DNA of 58,272 bases from CAZMFZ01 sp964565665 (GTDB lineage Bacteria > Bacteroidota > Bacteroidia > Cytophagales > UBA9547): assembly GCA_964565665.1 (NCBI GenBank), contig CAZMFZ010000004.1, positions 1-58,272 on the forward strand, in the 5' to 3' direction. This document shows positions 26,839 through 36,485 of the stretch, one piece after another. Under the pieces are notes generated by a model. The model searched no databases, was not told the origin of the DNA, and saw only the letters and a program-made list of their open reading frames with translations. The number at the start of each line of letters is the position of its first letter. The first letter of the stretch is position 1. The translations under genes and the position numbers were made by a program.

Positions 26839-27606
26839 TTACTTGGTTTTCATCGAAGGGAAAAATGCAGATGTAGAGGCCCTGTAAATCTTGTATTTTT
26901 CACTTTTGGTTGTTAGAATTGTGGCTTCAGTCATGCTAATACCCGTGCCTTTGGTTAGCAGGAAATACATAATGACTGGACAAATAATGGCTAAGGAACC
27001 CCAAGAAACATTTAAAGATAAAATAGCAATGCTTACCCAAGCAAGCCACTCAAAAAAGTAGTTTGGATGGCGTGAATAATACCACAGTCCTTGATTCATA
27101 ATTTGTCCTTTGTTTTCAGGCTTTGATTTGAATACTCTCAATTGTTCATCTGCCGTGGCCTCCCCTATTGCAGCTATGGCAAATAATGCAATCCCTATGT
27201 AATCGAATATTGAAAATTGAGAACCAGAATTTTGAAAAATAAAATACACTGGAATAAATAAAATAATAGCCAATAACACTTGAATGAGGTAAAATACCAA
27301 TATTTTTTGATTGGCTTTGCTTCCTGAGTCTATTCTTATTTGCGTGTAGCGTTTGTCTTCTGGCTTGCCAATATTCCTTACGGCTAAATAAATACCCAAT
27401 CGCAAGCCCCAAAAACTAATTAGTGAAAGTATAATAAGGTTCTTCATAGAAAAATTTCCTATAGAAATATAATAAATGAATGCTTGAATGGGGAAAATTA
27501 TACCCCAAACCGCATCTACTACACCTGCGTTTTTACTCTTCAATTGCCATACATAAACTGCTACAAAGCATACAGTTACAATAATACTATTGAGCAAAAT
27601 AGCCAT
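26839..27606 (-). CDS. DUF1295 membrane protein (steroid reductase / methyltransferase fold)
   Basis: 255 residues with about six or seven transmembrane helices. The C-terminal GLWYYSRHPNYFFEWLAWVS segment, with its R-HPNY-E pattern, is typical of the DUF1295 / ICMT-like family, which binds a cofactor at the membrane surface. The exact reaction is unknown. The gene follows the DUF1475 gene by 7 bp, so the two form an operon. Confidence 0.82.
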   Translation of the reverse strand: MAILLNSIIVTVCFVAVYVWQLKSKNAGVVDAVWGIIFPIQAFIYYISIGNFSMKNLIILSLISFWGLRLGIYLAVRNIGKPEDKRYTQIRIDSGSKANQKILVFYLIQVLLAIILFIPVYFIFQNSGSQFSIFDYIGIALFAIAAIGEATADEQLRVFKSKPENKGQIMNQGLWYYSRHPNYFFEWLAWVSIAILSLNVSWGSLAIICPVIMYFLLTKGTGISMTEATILTTKSEKYKIYRASTSAFFPSMKTK

Positions 27607-27613
27607 ACTTTAA

Positions 27614-27943
27614 TTATTGATTAGAGAACACCTTATCAAGCCCGTCATCTTTTTTCACCTTAAAAAGTTGCCAAAGTAAATAGCCAATACTGGCGATGCT
27701 CCCTAAACAGAAAAACGCAATTGCCCAAACAATTGATTTCAAAATACTTTTCTCTTTGTAGCAAAGCCAAATATATATTACCAGTACATTGCCATAGAAA
27801 TCCCATAATGTGGCTCGCATCCAAGGAATAGATGAAAGTAAACTCCATTCTTTCATCAAATTGCTTTCGAAGCTGGTAGAAACCACCACATACACCATCC
27901 AAAGCCATACAATTGACAGAAATATTCTCAAAAATGTAATCAT
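27614..27943 (-). CDS. DUF1475 membrane protein
   Basis: 109 residues with three hydrophobic helices and the motif PWMRATLWDFYGNVLVIY, characteristic of DUF1475. It lies immediately upstream of the DUF1295 gene, a pairing that suggests the two act together, possibly in lipid modification; this is an inference from position only. Confidence 0.75.
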   Translation of the reverse strand: MITFLRIFLSIVWLWMVYVVVSTSFESNLMKEWSLLSSIPWMRATLWDFYGNVLVIYIWLCYKEKSILKSIVWAIAFFCLGSIASIGYLLWQLFKVKKDDGLDKVFSNQ

Positions 27944-28007
27944 TTCTTATTAATTATTAGCGAAAAAAAATCAATTTAAAATAAATTTTCCCTTTCAAAT
28001 CTACTTA

Positions 28008-29609
28008 TTAAACATTGGGTCCACCTGCTATTATTTCTTCACTTGATGAAGACTCGAACTTCTTGAAATTTTCTTTAAAAGCATTGGCCAGAAATATAGC
28101 TTTTTCATCGTAGGCATTTTTATCGGCCCACGTAGCTTTGGGGTTCAATATTTGGTAAGGCACACCAGGGCAGCTTCCCGGCACCGATACGCCAAATATC
28201 GGATGCGAGGAAAATACCACGCTATCAAGCTTGTGTTCAATCGCTGCCGTTATCATTGCCCTAGTGTATTTCAGCTTCATTCTTGTGCCTATGCCGTAAG
28301 GTCCGCCCGTCCAACCGGTGTTGATTATCCATACATTTACATTGTATTTTTTCATTTTTTCACCCAAAAGTGAAGCATATTGTGCTGGGTGCAATGGGAA
28401 GAAAGGAGCACCGAAACAAGCAGAAAACACCATTTGCGGTTCTACCACACCTACTTCAGTGCCTGCTACTTTTGAAGTGTAGCCTGAAATAAAATGATAC
28501 ATGGCTTGGCTGGGCGTAAGCTTGGCAATAGGAGGCAGCACGCCAAAAGCATCGGCAGTAAGGAAGAAAATATTTTTAGGATTGCCACCAATAGATGGGA
28601 TAAGTGCATTGGGAATGTAATCTAGAGGATACGAAACCCTAGTATTTTGCGACACGCTTACATCATCGTAGTTAACTGTACGGGTGTTTGGATGGTAACG
28701 GGTATTTTCGAGCAAAGCCCCAAAACGGATGGCATTGTAGATTTCAGGCTCGTTTTCCTTGCTTAAGTTTATCACTTTTGCGTAGCATCCGCCTTCAAAA
28801 TTGAAAACCCCATGATCGCTCCAACCATGTTCATCATCGCCCACCAACTGGCGGTCGGGATCGGCCGAAAGGGTGGTTTTGCCAGTGCCAGAAAGCCCGA
28901 AAAAAACAGCTGTATCGCCATGTTCGCCTACATTAGAAGAGCAGTGCATAGAAAGCGTGTTTTTATGCAAAGGCAATATATAATTCAACACCGTGAAAAT
29001 TCCTTTCTTTATTTCTCCAGTATAGCCTGTACCACCGATGATAATAATTTTTCTGGTAAGGTTAATGATGGCAAAATTCTTGCTCCTTATTTTGTCTACA
29101 GCCGGATCTGCTTCAAATTCAGGAATGCTAAAAACCGAAAATTCAGGTTCGAAATTTCTTAAATCTTCACTTTCTGGCCTAATAAACATATTGTTGGCAA
29201 ACAAATTGTGATTGGCAGAGCTGGTAATTACCCTAATTTTAATTTGATATTCTGGCTCAGCACAAGCAAATAAATCTCTTGCATAGATTTTTTTATCAGC
29301 CACAAAAGTTGCCATTTTACTCAAAAGGTTTTCGAAAACAGCATTTTCAATAGGTTGGTTAATTTCGCCCCACCAAATTGTGTTTTCAGTAGTGGCATCT
29401 TTTACAAAAAACTTGTCTTTGGGCGACCTCCCTGTGAATTCGCCTGTATCTACCATCAAAGCACCCGTATCGGTGATTGTTCCCTCTTTTTGCCACACGG
29501 CATCTTCCACCAATTCGGCAGGAGTGAGATTCCAATGTATAGATTTTACTTCTTCAATGCCCAAGTAGGCTAAAGAATGGCTTGCAGGTATAATTCCTGT
29601 TTCTTTCAT
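28008..29609 (-). CDS. pckA: Phosphoenolpyruvate carboxykinase (ATP)
   Basis: A 533-residue enzyme that interconverts oxaloacetate and PEP with ATP and is the entry step of gluconeogenesis. The kinase loop GLSGTGKTTLS, the metal-binding DDEHGWSD and the substrate motif FTGRSPKDKF are intact, and the length is standard for the ATP-dependent type. Single-gene unit; no PEP synthase or malic enzyme nearby. Confidence 0.97.
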   Translation of the reverse strand: MKETGIIPASHSLAYLGIEEVKSIHWNLTPAELVEDAVWQKEGTITDTGALMVDTGEFTGRSPKDKFFVKDATTENTIWWGEINQPIENAVFENLLSKMATFVADKKIYARDLFACAEPEYQIKIRVITSSANHNLFANNMFIRPESEDLRNFEPEFSVFSIPEFEADPAVDKIRSKNFAIINLTRKIIIIGGTGYTGEIKKGIFTVLNYILPLHKNTLSMHCSSNVGEHGDTAVFFGLSGTGKTTLSADPDRQLVGDDEHGWSDHGVFNFEGGCYAKVINLSKENEPEIYNAIRFGALLENTRYHPNTRTVNYDDVSVSQNTRVSYPLDYIPNALIPSIGGNPKNIFFLTADAFGVLPPIAKLTPSQAMYHFISGYTSKVAGTEVGVVEPQMVFSACFGAPFFPLHPAQYASLLGEKMKKYNVNVWIINTGWTGGPYGIGTRMKLKYTRAMITAAIEHKLDSVVFSSHPIFGVSVPGSCPGVPYQILNPKATWADKNAYDEKAIFLANAFKENFKKFESSSSEEIIAGGPNV

Positions 29610-29744
29610 ATAGGATAGATTTATTAGTGTTTGGTATTTAGTGTTGAAATATAATGAACTTAGAAATCTAAATTACTTTTAAAGTTGATAAGTTTTTAAA
29701 AAATAAAGAAACTATTTTTTGATTTATTGCTAAAATATTAATTT

Positions 29745-31178
29745 CTATTTTTTTTGTGGCAACTGGGGAATGATGACAGTAAAAATAGTTTTCCCTTTGC
29801 GAGAAGAATCAAGCAATACCGTGCCATTGAGTTTTTCAGCAGTAAGCTTTACGATGAACAAGCCCAATCCTGAGCCTTTCGATTTATCTGATCCTTTAAA
29901 AAACATATCAAATAAAAAGGGTTTTATAGTTTCGTGAATGCCAAGGCCATTGTCTTCTATTCGCATTGTCAACTGCTCGCTTTCAATATTTATATCAAGA
30001 TTCACATAGGGATCTTCATTTTTAAAGCTGTCTCTGAATTTCACAGCATTATCTAGTAAATCTATCAAAGCCGACTCGATAAGGTTTTGGTCTGACCAAA
30101 ATTCTATTTCATTATCTGGAAGGTTTATTTTGATTTTTAACAATTGCGAATCTTCTTCTTCTTGTAAATACCGGCTTAGCTTTAGTTGTATTAACTTAAA
30201 ATCAATACTTGACGCGGTAGGCTCTGTCTTTTTTAACTCGCTAATACCAGAGATTCTTTGTAGCAGTTGAATGGTTTTTTGGGTTTGAATTTGAATTTTA
30301 GCTAGATAACTAGCCGATTTTTCATCTTTCACATCAAACATTGCCACATAGCATAGCCCTGAAATGGTGGCGAGAGGTCCTTTAATATCGTGGGCAGACC
30401 TATATATAAAAGTGTCGAGTTCTTCCATTGCGTTGAAAAGCTCGTTTGTTCGGCTGCTTATTCGCTCTTCCAATTGTTCATTTAGCTCTACCACTTCGCC
30501 TTGATGTAATTCCATTTCACGCGTCATGTCGTAAAGCATATCGCGTTGGCTTACTATTTCTTCCGTCTGAATATTGAGTTCTTCATTTTTGATTAGCAAT
30601 TCTTTATTCAACTCTTCAACCGATTTTTGGCTTTTCTCAAAAGAATTTTCAAAGAATAATGAGATAATGAATAGCACCACCATCACACCTAAAAAACTTG
30701 AAAAATAGAAAAAACTATCGTAGTGGCTATTGTAGCTGGTAGATACATATATATTGAGCCAATCTAAATAAATTAATATGCCAATTTGTGAAACAGAGAT
30801 GAAGGCCCAGATGTAAGAAGAAAATCTATTGAGTGTAAGCAATGCGATTATTGGGGGCGATATCATCCATATTATTAATGGAGAATGAATGCCTCCGCTC
30901 AAATACATGCAAGCAAAAGTGAGAAAATTGGTTGCTGCTATGGAAAGATTCCCAGGAAGTTTAAGTTTTATAGGTGTTTTCAGTAAAGCAAGCGAAACAG
31001 CTAAAATAAAAATGGCAATCAGAATTAGGTAAATAGAGTGGGAAAAACTGGCATAAATTGAAATTCCCAAATAAATAAAGCTAATAAAAAGAGAAATGAA
31101 AATACTAATAACTAGTAATTCGGCTTTTCTTCTTTTTTCATTGCTTTGGAGATATGTTTTATGAAAAAGAAAATTCAT
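29745..31178 (-). CDS. Membrane sensor histidine kinase
   Basis: The start at MNFLFHKTYLQSNEKRRK (477 residues) is preferred over an ATG 45 nt upstream because basic residues precede the first helix. Five or six transmembrane helices (about 20-175) have no extracellular domain of note and are followed by a coiled coil (about 180-250), a dimerisation domain with His263 in RSAHDIKGPL, and an ATPase domain with N, G1 (DNGLGI) and G2 (GSGLGLFIV) boxes. No response regulator is adjacent, so it is an orphan kinase. It is divergent from gatC, sharing the intergenic region. Confidence 0.88.
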   Translation of the reverse strand: MNFLFHKTYLQSNEKRRKAELLVISIFISLFISFIYLGISIYASFSHSIYLILIAIFILAVSLALLKTPIKLKLPGNLSIAATNFLTFACMYLSGGIHSPLIIWMISPPIIALLTLNRFSSYIWAFISVSQIGILIYLDWLNIYVSTSYNSHYDSFFYFSSFLGVMVVLFIISLFFENSFEKSQKSVEELNKELLIKNEELNIQTEEIVSQRDMLYDMTREMELHQGEVVELNEQLEERISSRTNELFNAMEELDTFIYRSAHDIKGPLATISGLCYVAMFDVKDEKSASYLAKIQIQTQKTIQLLQRISGISELKKTEPTASSIDFKLIQLKLSRYLQEEEDSQLLKIKINLPDNEIEFWSDQNLIESALIDLLDNAVKFRDSFKNEDPYVNLDINIESEQLTMRIEDNGLGIHETIKPFLFDMFFKGSDKSKGSGLGLFIVKLTAEKLNGTVLLDSSRKGKTIFTVIIPQLPQKK

Positions 31179-31234
31179 TGGCACTAATACGTATTCAAAA
31201 TCAGATTGAATTAAAATTAGCACAAAAAATATGC

Positions 31235-31268
31235 TTTGCGATTTAAAAAAAATAAACTGCTATTTTTG
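31235..31268 (+). promoter_or_regulatory. Putative promoter of gatC
   Basis: TTTG at 31235-31238 and TATTTTTG at 31261-31268, spacing 22 bp, slightly longer than the usual 19-21. It is 33 bp before the gatC ATG. Confidence 0.5.
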
Positions 31269-31301
31269 CAATGTAAGATAAACAAAAGAGTATAAACGAA
31301 T

Positions 31302-31589
31302 ATGCACATCGATATTGAAACGGTAAGAAAAATAGCTCATCTTTCAAGGCTTGAGTTTACCCGACCTGAAGAAAAAGCAATGGAACAAGAGCTGAATAAA
31401 ATTTTGACTTGGATGGATAAACTCAATGAAGTGAATACTGACAACGTAGAGCCTTTGATTCATATGTCTTCAGAATTGAATGTATTTAGAAATGATGAAG
31501 TATTGCCCCATCTTGACCATAAAAAAGCCTTGCTAAATGCCCATAAAAAAGACTCTGATTATTTCAGAGTACCTAAGGTGATAGAGTAA
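31302..31589 (+). CDS. gatC: Asp-tRNA(Asn)/Glu-tRNA(Gln) amidotransferase subunit C
   Basis: A 95-residue small subunit that stabilises GatA on GatB. The N-terminal pattern (HIDIETVRKIAHLSRLEFT), the EQELNKILTWMDKLNEVNT helix and the closing FRVPKVIE are typical of GatC. Presence of GatCAB implies an indirect route to Gln-tRNA and/or Asn-tRNA. gatA and gatB are elsewhere. Confidence 0.95.
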   Translation: MHIDIETVRKIAHLSRLEFTRPEEKAMEQELNKILTWMDKLNEVNTDNVEPLIHMSSELNVFRNDEVLPHLDHKKALLNAHKKDSDYFRVPKVIE

Positions 31590-31636
31590 ACAAATGCCCC
31601 TATCATATTGATTATCAAATATTTATAGAATACATA

Positions 31637-34600
31637 TTGGAACAATTTTGGAAAAGTTGGCAAAAAGTGGCAAGTAATATTTACCTTGGTAGTTTATTAC
31701 TCTTCTTTGCATTATTGCTTATTGGTTCGTATTTCGTGTTTCAAGGCCACGATTACTTGATAAGTTGGCAAAATTATGATCAGTTTGAAGATTTAACTTT
31801 GGAAATAGATTCCTTCACTTCGGGCGATTTTACCATTCCAATTGAGGCAGATGCGAAAATAGTTTTTAGTTTTCTCACAGGCTCTGCACCACAAATTAGC
31901 ATATATGTTGTATGTGGTTTTTTTATCATTTCCAATTTGGCTTTGGTGCTGGCGCTTACTTCATTTACATTTCTCAACAATTGGCTTTATTATGTGGGTT
32001 CATTGGTAGTGCTACTCGCTTTTGTATTTCAACAGCCCGATATACTTTTTTACAACCAGTGGTATAGCAAATTTATTTTGGTTGCCCCTATTGTTTTGCT
32101 GGGGGGTACTAGTTATTATTTTTTTGCGATTTCCTATAAAACCTCCTTTACCAAGCGATTTTTAGGTATTTCTGCCATTACGATCATTTATTTTCTAGGT
32201 ATATTTTTATTCTCTCAAATTGAATTTACCGTTTTGCACCTTGCTAACTATGGTTCACTGGCGTTTATGGTCATTTCGATTGGTTTTATATTCTTAGTGT
32301 CTTTTGAAATTGTGTACTTGTTTCTTTCACTCATTACCAATAGCAAAGGGGCACGCACCAAAACGGGAACTTTGCAATTTGTGTTGATTTATGTGCTTTA
32401 CACTGCGAATTTATTGCTGCAATACCTCAAAAATCGAGGAGTTATTCATTTCGATTTGGTTTTCATTAGCCCTTTTATCATTTTATTAGTTTCTAGTATT
32501 GCAGGTATTTGGGGCTTTAAAGAGAGAAGTGAAATGTTTAAAATCACATTGCCTTTCAATCCATTGGGAGGAATGATATATATAAGTTGGGCAATATTAA
32601 CGGCTGCCAGCATTGCCTATTGTTTCTATTCGGGAAACGACCCATTGATTGAAGTATTTGAAGACACCATTTTATTTACCCATATCGGCTTTGGATTTGG
32701 CTTTTTCCTTTATGTAGGCTGGAATTATTCCGAATGGATCAATACCCAAGCTCAGGTAAATAAAATGATTTACAGCTACCGTTGGGTGAGTTTTCTCACG
32801 GTGTATGCAATCGGACTTTTGGCGGTGCTTTCTCTGTTTTTCTATTCTAATATGTTTATTTACAGGCAGTTTCAGGCTGGGTATCACAATTATTTGGGCG
32901 ATATTTATTATAATTCCAATGATTTGCAATTGGCAGAACGATACTATCAAAATGCCGAAAGCTGGGAATTTCAAAACCATAAAACCAATTTTTCACTCGC
33001 CACCATTTATCAAAAGCAAAATCGCCTGAGTGAAGCTCTTAATCATTACAGAAAAGCAAATCTGAAACAGCCTTCGGCTTACGCTTATGCTAATTTGGCC
33101 ACAATGAAATATTTGCAAGGCAAAGAAATAGAGGCGATTCTCGATTTGAAAGACGGCTTGAACGAATTTCCAAAATCAGGAGCTTTGAGCATTAATTTAG
33201 GACTGGTCTATGAACGAATTCATTTCCCCGATTCCTCATTTCACTATTTCAGTTTGGCCCAAAATGATGCAAAATTCAGCAGTTTCGCACACAGCAACCA
33301 AAAAGCATTGCTTGCCAAATATGGCATTGATACCAAAGATAAGGAAGAAATATTAACCCTTAAAACTAAAGCAAAGCAACGCATTATCAATGAATTGGCT
33401 CATGCATTGGTGATGAAAAAAAATGTAGAGAAAACCAGTTTGGGAGACTTACTTACTGATACGATACTCACCGAAAAAGATTTCGCTTTGGTAAACAACT
33501 TTATGCTACATTCTAAATCAAATACACACGATTCACTTTCTTTAATTCAGCTAAATAAATGGATAGCTAGCGATTCGAATATCATTTACAAAACCGACTT
33601 GCTCTATATTAAAGCCATAGCTGATTATTATAGAAACCAACCTTTTGAAGCCGCCAAAGCGGTAGATTTATTGCAATTGAGCCACGAAAGTGAAGCAGGA
33701 AAATACCTTAATACGCTTGGTTTGTGGGCTTTAGAACAAAAAAACGGCCGATTTGCAGCACAAATATTTCAACATGCAGCCGCAAAAGGTTTTCCATCTG
33801 CAATTCTTAACAAAGCCATTGCTTTGGCCGATGCAGGTCAGTTTGAAGAAATGGTTGGCACGCTGCAAAATGTGAAAACCGACAGTGATACGAGCAATTC
33901 CAAAGTACTACTAAAGCTGATTTCTCTCACCAAGCCATTGAAATTCAACAACTTGCTAATAAGCGATGATGAAACCAAAGCAAGTTTTTTGTATTACAAA
34001 GGCCGCAATTTATCAAATTCAAAAAGGCAAAATTTATTCTTTAGTATTACAGACAAAAAACTTCGTCTGAAAGCAGGATTGGCTATTTTTGATATATATG
34101 CTGCTCAAAAAGATATTTTTATTTGTGGAGAGATTTTAAGTGAGCTCACCAAAGAAACGTATTCTGAGTCGCAATTGTCGCAATTGAATTTGAAATTGCT
34201 TCACTATTTGGTGATGAAAAATGAGGTAGTAGAACTTGAAAAAGCCATTCAATCCCATAAGCTTATTGGCAAAGATTTGATTTATCTCCCTTATTTTGAG
34301 GCTGTTGCTGCTGAAATGAAAGATGAAAAATTATTGGCAGAAGCAAAATATTCATTAGCTGTACGAAATTGTGCATTCAATGAGCCTGTGCTTTTACAAG
34401 CTGCTGATTTCTTTTCTACAAAGCAGGTAAATCATAAACTGGCATTCAATATTTTACTTGATGGTGTGGCTATGAATCCCTATTCTATAAAATTATGGAA
34501 AGCTTATTGCCTAGAAAGCGTTGCCTTTGGCATTCCAAGCTTTGGTGAAAGTGGTTTAGAATCGTTAAAACCATTAATATCAAATAAAGAATTTGAAGCA

Positions 34601-34660
34601 TTTAAAAAGACATTCGACAATGCGAGAGAACAATTTACAAAGGAATTGTTGGGACTTTAA
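31637..34660 (+). CDS. Large membrane protein with TPR repeats
   Basis: 1007 residues. The N-terminal 420 residues hold about ten transmembrane helices. The rest is a soluble solenoid of TPR-like repeats (AERYYQNAESWEFQNHKTNF, LSEALNHYRKANLKQPSAYA). No ATG is available near the start and TTG at 31637 (MEQFWKSWQKV) is the likely initiator. It begins 47 bp after gatC and may share its transcript. The topology suggests an envelope scaffold; no enzymatic motif is seen. The family is conserved in appearance with Bacteroidetes 'TPR membrane proteins', but I cannot name it. Confidence 0.75.
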   Translation: MEQFWKSWQKVASNIYLGSLLLFFALLLIGSYFVFQGHDYLISWQNYDQFEDLTLEIDSFTSGDFTIPIEADAKIVFSFLTGSAPQISIYVVCGFFIISNLALVLALTSFTFLNNWLYYVGSLVVLLAFVFQQPDILFYNQWYSKFILVAPIVLLGGTSYYFFAISYKTSFTKRFLGISAITIIYFLGIFLFSQIEFTVLHLANYGSLAFMVISIGFIFLVSFEIVYLFLSLITNSKGARTKTGTLQFVLIYVLYTANLLLQYLKNRGVIHFDLVFISPFIILLVSSIAGIWGFKERSEMFKITLPFNPLGGMIYISWAILTAASIAYCFYSGNDPLIEVFEDTILFTHIGFGFGFFLYVGWNYSEWINTQAQVNKMIYSYRWVSFLTVYAIGLLAVLSLFFYSNMFIYRQFQAGYHNYLGDIYYNSNDLQLAERYYQNAESWEFQNHKTNFSLATIYQKQNRLSEALNHYRKANLKQPSAYAYANLATMKYLQGKEIEAILDLKDGLNEFPKSGALSINLGLVYERIHFPDSSFHYFSLAQNDAKFSSFAHSNQKALLAKYGIDTKDKEEILTLKTKAKQRIINELAHALVMKKNVEKTSLGDLLTDTILTEKDFALVNNFMLHSKSNTHDSLSLIQLNKWIASDSNIIYKTDLLYIKAIADYYRNQPFEAAKAVDLLQLSHESEAGKYLNTLGLWALEQKNGRFAAQIFQHAAAKGFPSAILNKAIALADAGQFEEMVGTLQNVKTDSDTSNSKVLLKLISLTKPLKFNNLLISDDETKASFLYYKGRNLSNSKRQNLFFSITDKKLRLKAGLAIFDIYAAQKDIFICGEILSELTKETYSESQLSQLNLKLLHYLVMKNEVVELEKAIQSHKLIGKDLIYLPYFEAVAAEMKDEKLLAEAKYSLAVRNCAFNEPVLLQAADFFSTKQVNHKLAFNILLDGVAMNPYSIKLWKAYCLESVAFGIPSFGESGLESLKPLISNKEFEAFKKTFDNAREQFTKELLGL

Positions 34661-34676
34661 ATCAAACCTTTAAAAT

Positions 34677-34786
34677 CAATGTCATTAACTTAACATACTC
34701 CCTCTCCATTCATTGCCGTTAACTTAAACCAACGGCAATGAATGGAGGAGTGCATAAATCAATTGCTCCTTAAGTTAATGACATTG
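34677..34786. repeat. Nested palindromic element (REP/MITE-like)
   Basis: A 110-bp imperfect palindrome built of two perfect 17-bp inverted repeats, one inside the other: outer arms 34677-34693 and 34770-34786 (CAATGTCATTAACTTAA), inner arms 34704-34720 and 34731-34747 (CTCCATTCATTGCCGTT). The motif TTAACTTAA occurs in both the outer left arm and the inner loop. No ORF. It resembles non-autonomous palindromic elements spread by REP-associated transposases. Confidence 0.75.
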
Positions 34787-34805
34787 TCTTTAGATCCCTT
34801 AAATC

Positions 34806-34842
34806 TAAAAATCCCTGCACATATTATGTACAGGGATTTTTA
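34806..34842. terminator. Bidirectional terminator
   Basis: TAAAAATCCCTG (34806-34817) pairs with CAGGGATTTTTA (34831-34842), with A/T runs on both sides. It separates the convergent TPR and YceI genes. Confidence 0.85.
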
Positions 34843-34873
34843 GTTTGACAAGATTTGAATTTTATCTCAAAAT

Positions 34874-35440
34874 TTAGTCCTTGAAAAATTCCATGCTACC
34901 AGCAATAGTTACATCTTCACCTACAACTGCAGCAGGCATGTTGCCTATGCCAAAGTCACTTCTCTTAAGTGTGGTGGAGAATTTGAAACCAGCATCGCGT
35001 TTTTTCATCATCGAATTGTCAATTACACCCAAAAGTGTAACATCTAATACAGCTGGTTTTGTAACGCCTTTTATTGTTAAATTTCCTTCTACTTTAAATT
35101 TTTTACCGCCTACATTTTTGAAAGAAGCACTTTTAAAAGTAATGTTTGGGTACTTGGCTGCCTCAAAAAAGTCAGGGCTTTTCAAATGGTTGTCTCTGTC
35201 AGTTTGATCTGTGCTTATTGAATTCACATCAATTGTAGCATCAATTGATGCATCAACAAAAGTTTCGTCCTTAGCTGTTAGTTTTACATCATACTTTTTA
35301 AAATCACCTGAAGTTTCTGATACTGTTAAATGGGTAATTGTAAAACCTACTTTTGTGTGGGCTTTGTCTAATGACCAAGTTTGTGCAAACGAAGCTGCAG
35401 TTAATAAAATAGCTGAGGCAAATACGGTTAGTTTTTTCAT
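34874..35440 (-). CDS. YceI-family periplasmic lipid-binding protein
   Basis: 188 residues. The signal peptide MKKLTVFASAILLTAASFAQ is followed by the YceI beta-barrel: WSLDKAHTKVGFTITHL, then DRDNHLKSPDFFEAAKYPNI and the C-terminal VGEDVTIAGSMEF. YceI proteins bind isoprenoid-type lipids in the periplasm. Single-gene unit, ending at the shared terminator. Confidence 0.94.
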   Translation of the reverse strand: MKKLTVFASAILLTAASFAQTWSLDKAHTKVGFTITHLTVSETSGDFKKYDVKLTAKDETFVDASIDATIDVNSISTDQTDRDNHLKSPDFFEAAKYPNITFKSASFKNVGGKKFKVEGNLTIKGVTKPAVLDVTLLGVIDNSMMKKRDAGFKFSTTLKRSDFGIGNMPAAVVGEDVTIAGSMEFFKD

Positions 35441-35662
35441 TTTTTGTTTTTTTAAAATAGATTAGATTAAAATTAAGTTAAAGTTTAACACTTGTTAAAT
35501 ACCAAAACTGAAATCTTAACACAAACCTATAGATGAAGATTCAATGTATATACACTAAATATTGATAAATATAATTTACTATTTATAAAATATTGATAAT
35601 CAGGTACTTGTACGATACAAAAAACTTAATTTATAGACTGGAAGTGTAGATTTGAGATACTA

Positions 35663-36133
35663 TTATTTCAAATAAGAGCGAAGAAACCATGCTATTTTTT
35701 CATGTTTTTGCATTAATCCCGTTACAAAATCGCTTGAACCTAGGTCTTTGTGAGTTTCGGCAAAAGTGGTAATCAAGCTACGGAGCTTAATTATAATTGT
35801 CTCATGATCGTTGAGCAAGTTTCGCAATTGCTCAGTTTGGTTGGTTGTGTATTCTTGCTCTTCCAAATCTGTGAGCTTCAAGTAGTCCTTCAAGCGGGCT
35901 TCGGTGTAATGCCCAATGGTTCGAATACGTTCTGCCACATCGTCTATCACTTCGGCAAGCTGTTCGTATTGTGATTCATACAGTTTATGCAATTCCATAA
36001 AACTGCTACCTTCCACATTCCAGTGGTAGTTTCTAGTTTTGGTGTAAAGTACAAATTCATTAGCCAACACTTTATTGAGTTCGAGGGCTACGGCTTGTAA
36101 ATGTGCTGGAAGAAGGCCAATGTTTGTTGCCAT
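35663..36133 (-). CDS. dps: Dps-family ferritin (DNA starvation / iron storage)
   Basis: 156 residues; forms dodecameric shells that oxidise Fe2+ with H2O2. The inter-subunit ferroxidase ligands are all present with Dps spacing: His37 (RNYHWNVEG), His49, Asp64 and Glu68. Basic DNA-binding tails are short. Single-gene unit. No Fur or OxyR site could be recognised upstream. Confidence 0.94.
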   Translation of the reverse strand: MATNIGLLPAHLQAVALELNKVLANEFVLYTKTRNYHWNVEGSSFMELHKLYESQYEQLAEVIDDVAERIRTIGHYTEARLKDYLKLTDLEEQEYTTNQTEQLRNLLNDHETIIIKLRSLITTFAETHKDLGSSDFVTGLMQKHEKIAWFLRSYLK

Positions 36134-36281
36134 GATTTTTAGTTTTAGTTTTTTTGAGATGAAACTTATTATTAACTAAAGGTAGAAATAGCGGTGTTTT
36201 GTTCCAAATAGAGGCGAATTAATTGGTATAGAATAAATATAGCCTGAAACAGAAATCAAATACAAAAAAGGTAAAATATTA

Positions 36282-36312
36282 TTTGTGAATTGGGTGGCTT
36301 TGTCTACTTTTG
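36282..36312 (+). promoter_or_regulatory. Bacteroidetes promoter of tRNA-Leu(CAA)
   Basis: TTTG at 36282-36285, exactly 19 bp, then TACTTTTG at 36305-36312; a full match to the Bacteroidetes -33/-7 consensus, 29 bp before the tRNA. Confidence 0.8.
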
Positions 36313-36341
36313 CACTCCGTTTGAAAAACGCAGTACCAAAT

Positions 36342-36425
36342 GCCCAGGTGGCGGAATTGGTAGACGCGTTGGTCTCAAACACCAATGAGGTCACACTCGT
36401 GCCGGTTCGACTCCGGCCCTGGGTA
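36342..36425 (+). tRNA. tRNA-Leu(CAA)
   Basis: An 84-nt type II tRNA: acceptor GCCCAGG/CCTGGGT, anticodon loop CTCAAAC (anticodon CAA), variable arm around TGAGGTCACACTCG, T-arm GCCGG-TTCGACT-CCGGC. CCA is not encoded. Confidence 0.95.
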
Positions 36426-36450
36426 CAAACCATAGTTTGGTAAGTGTTGA

Positions 36451-36485
36451 AACACGTTAAGAGGTAATTTTCTTAACGTGTTTTC
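36451..36485 (+). terminator. Terminator of tRNA-Leu(CAA)
   Basis: AACACGTTAAGA (36451-36462) pairs perfectly with TCTTAACGTGTT (36471-36482) and is followed by T-rich sequence. Confidence 0.85.

Noticed and set aside
36176..36433. Minus-strand open frame of 85 codons
   Set aside because: It is antisense to tRNA-Leu(CAA) and its promoter.
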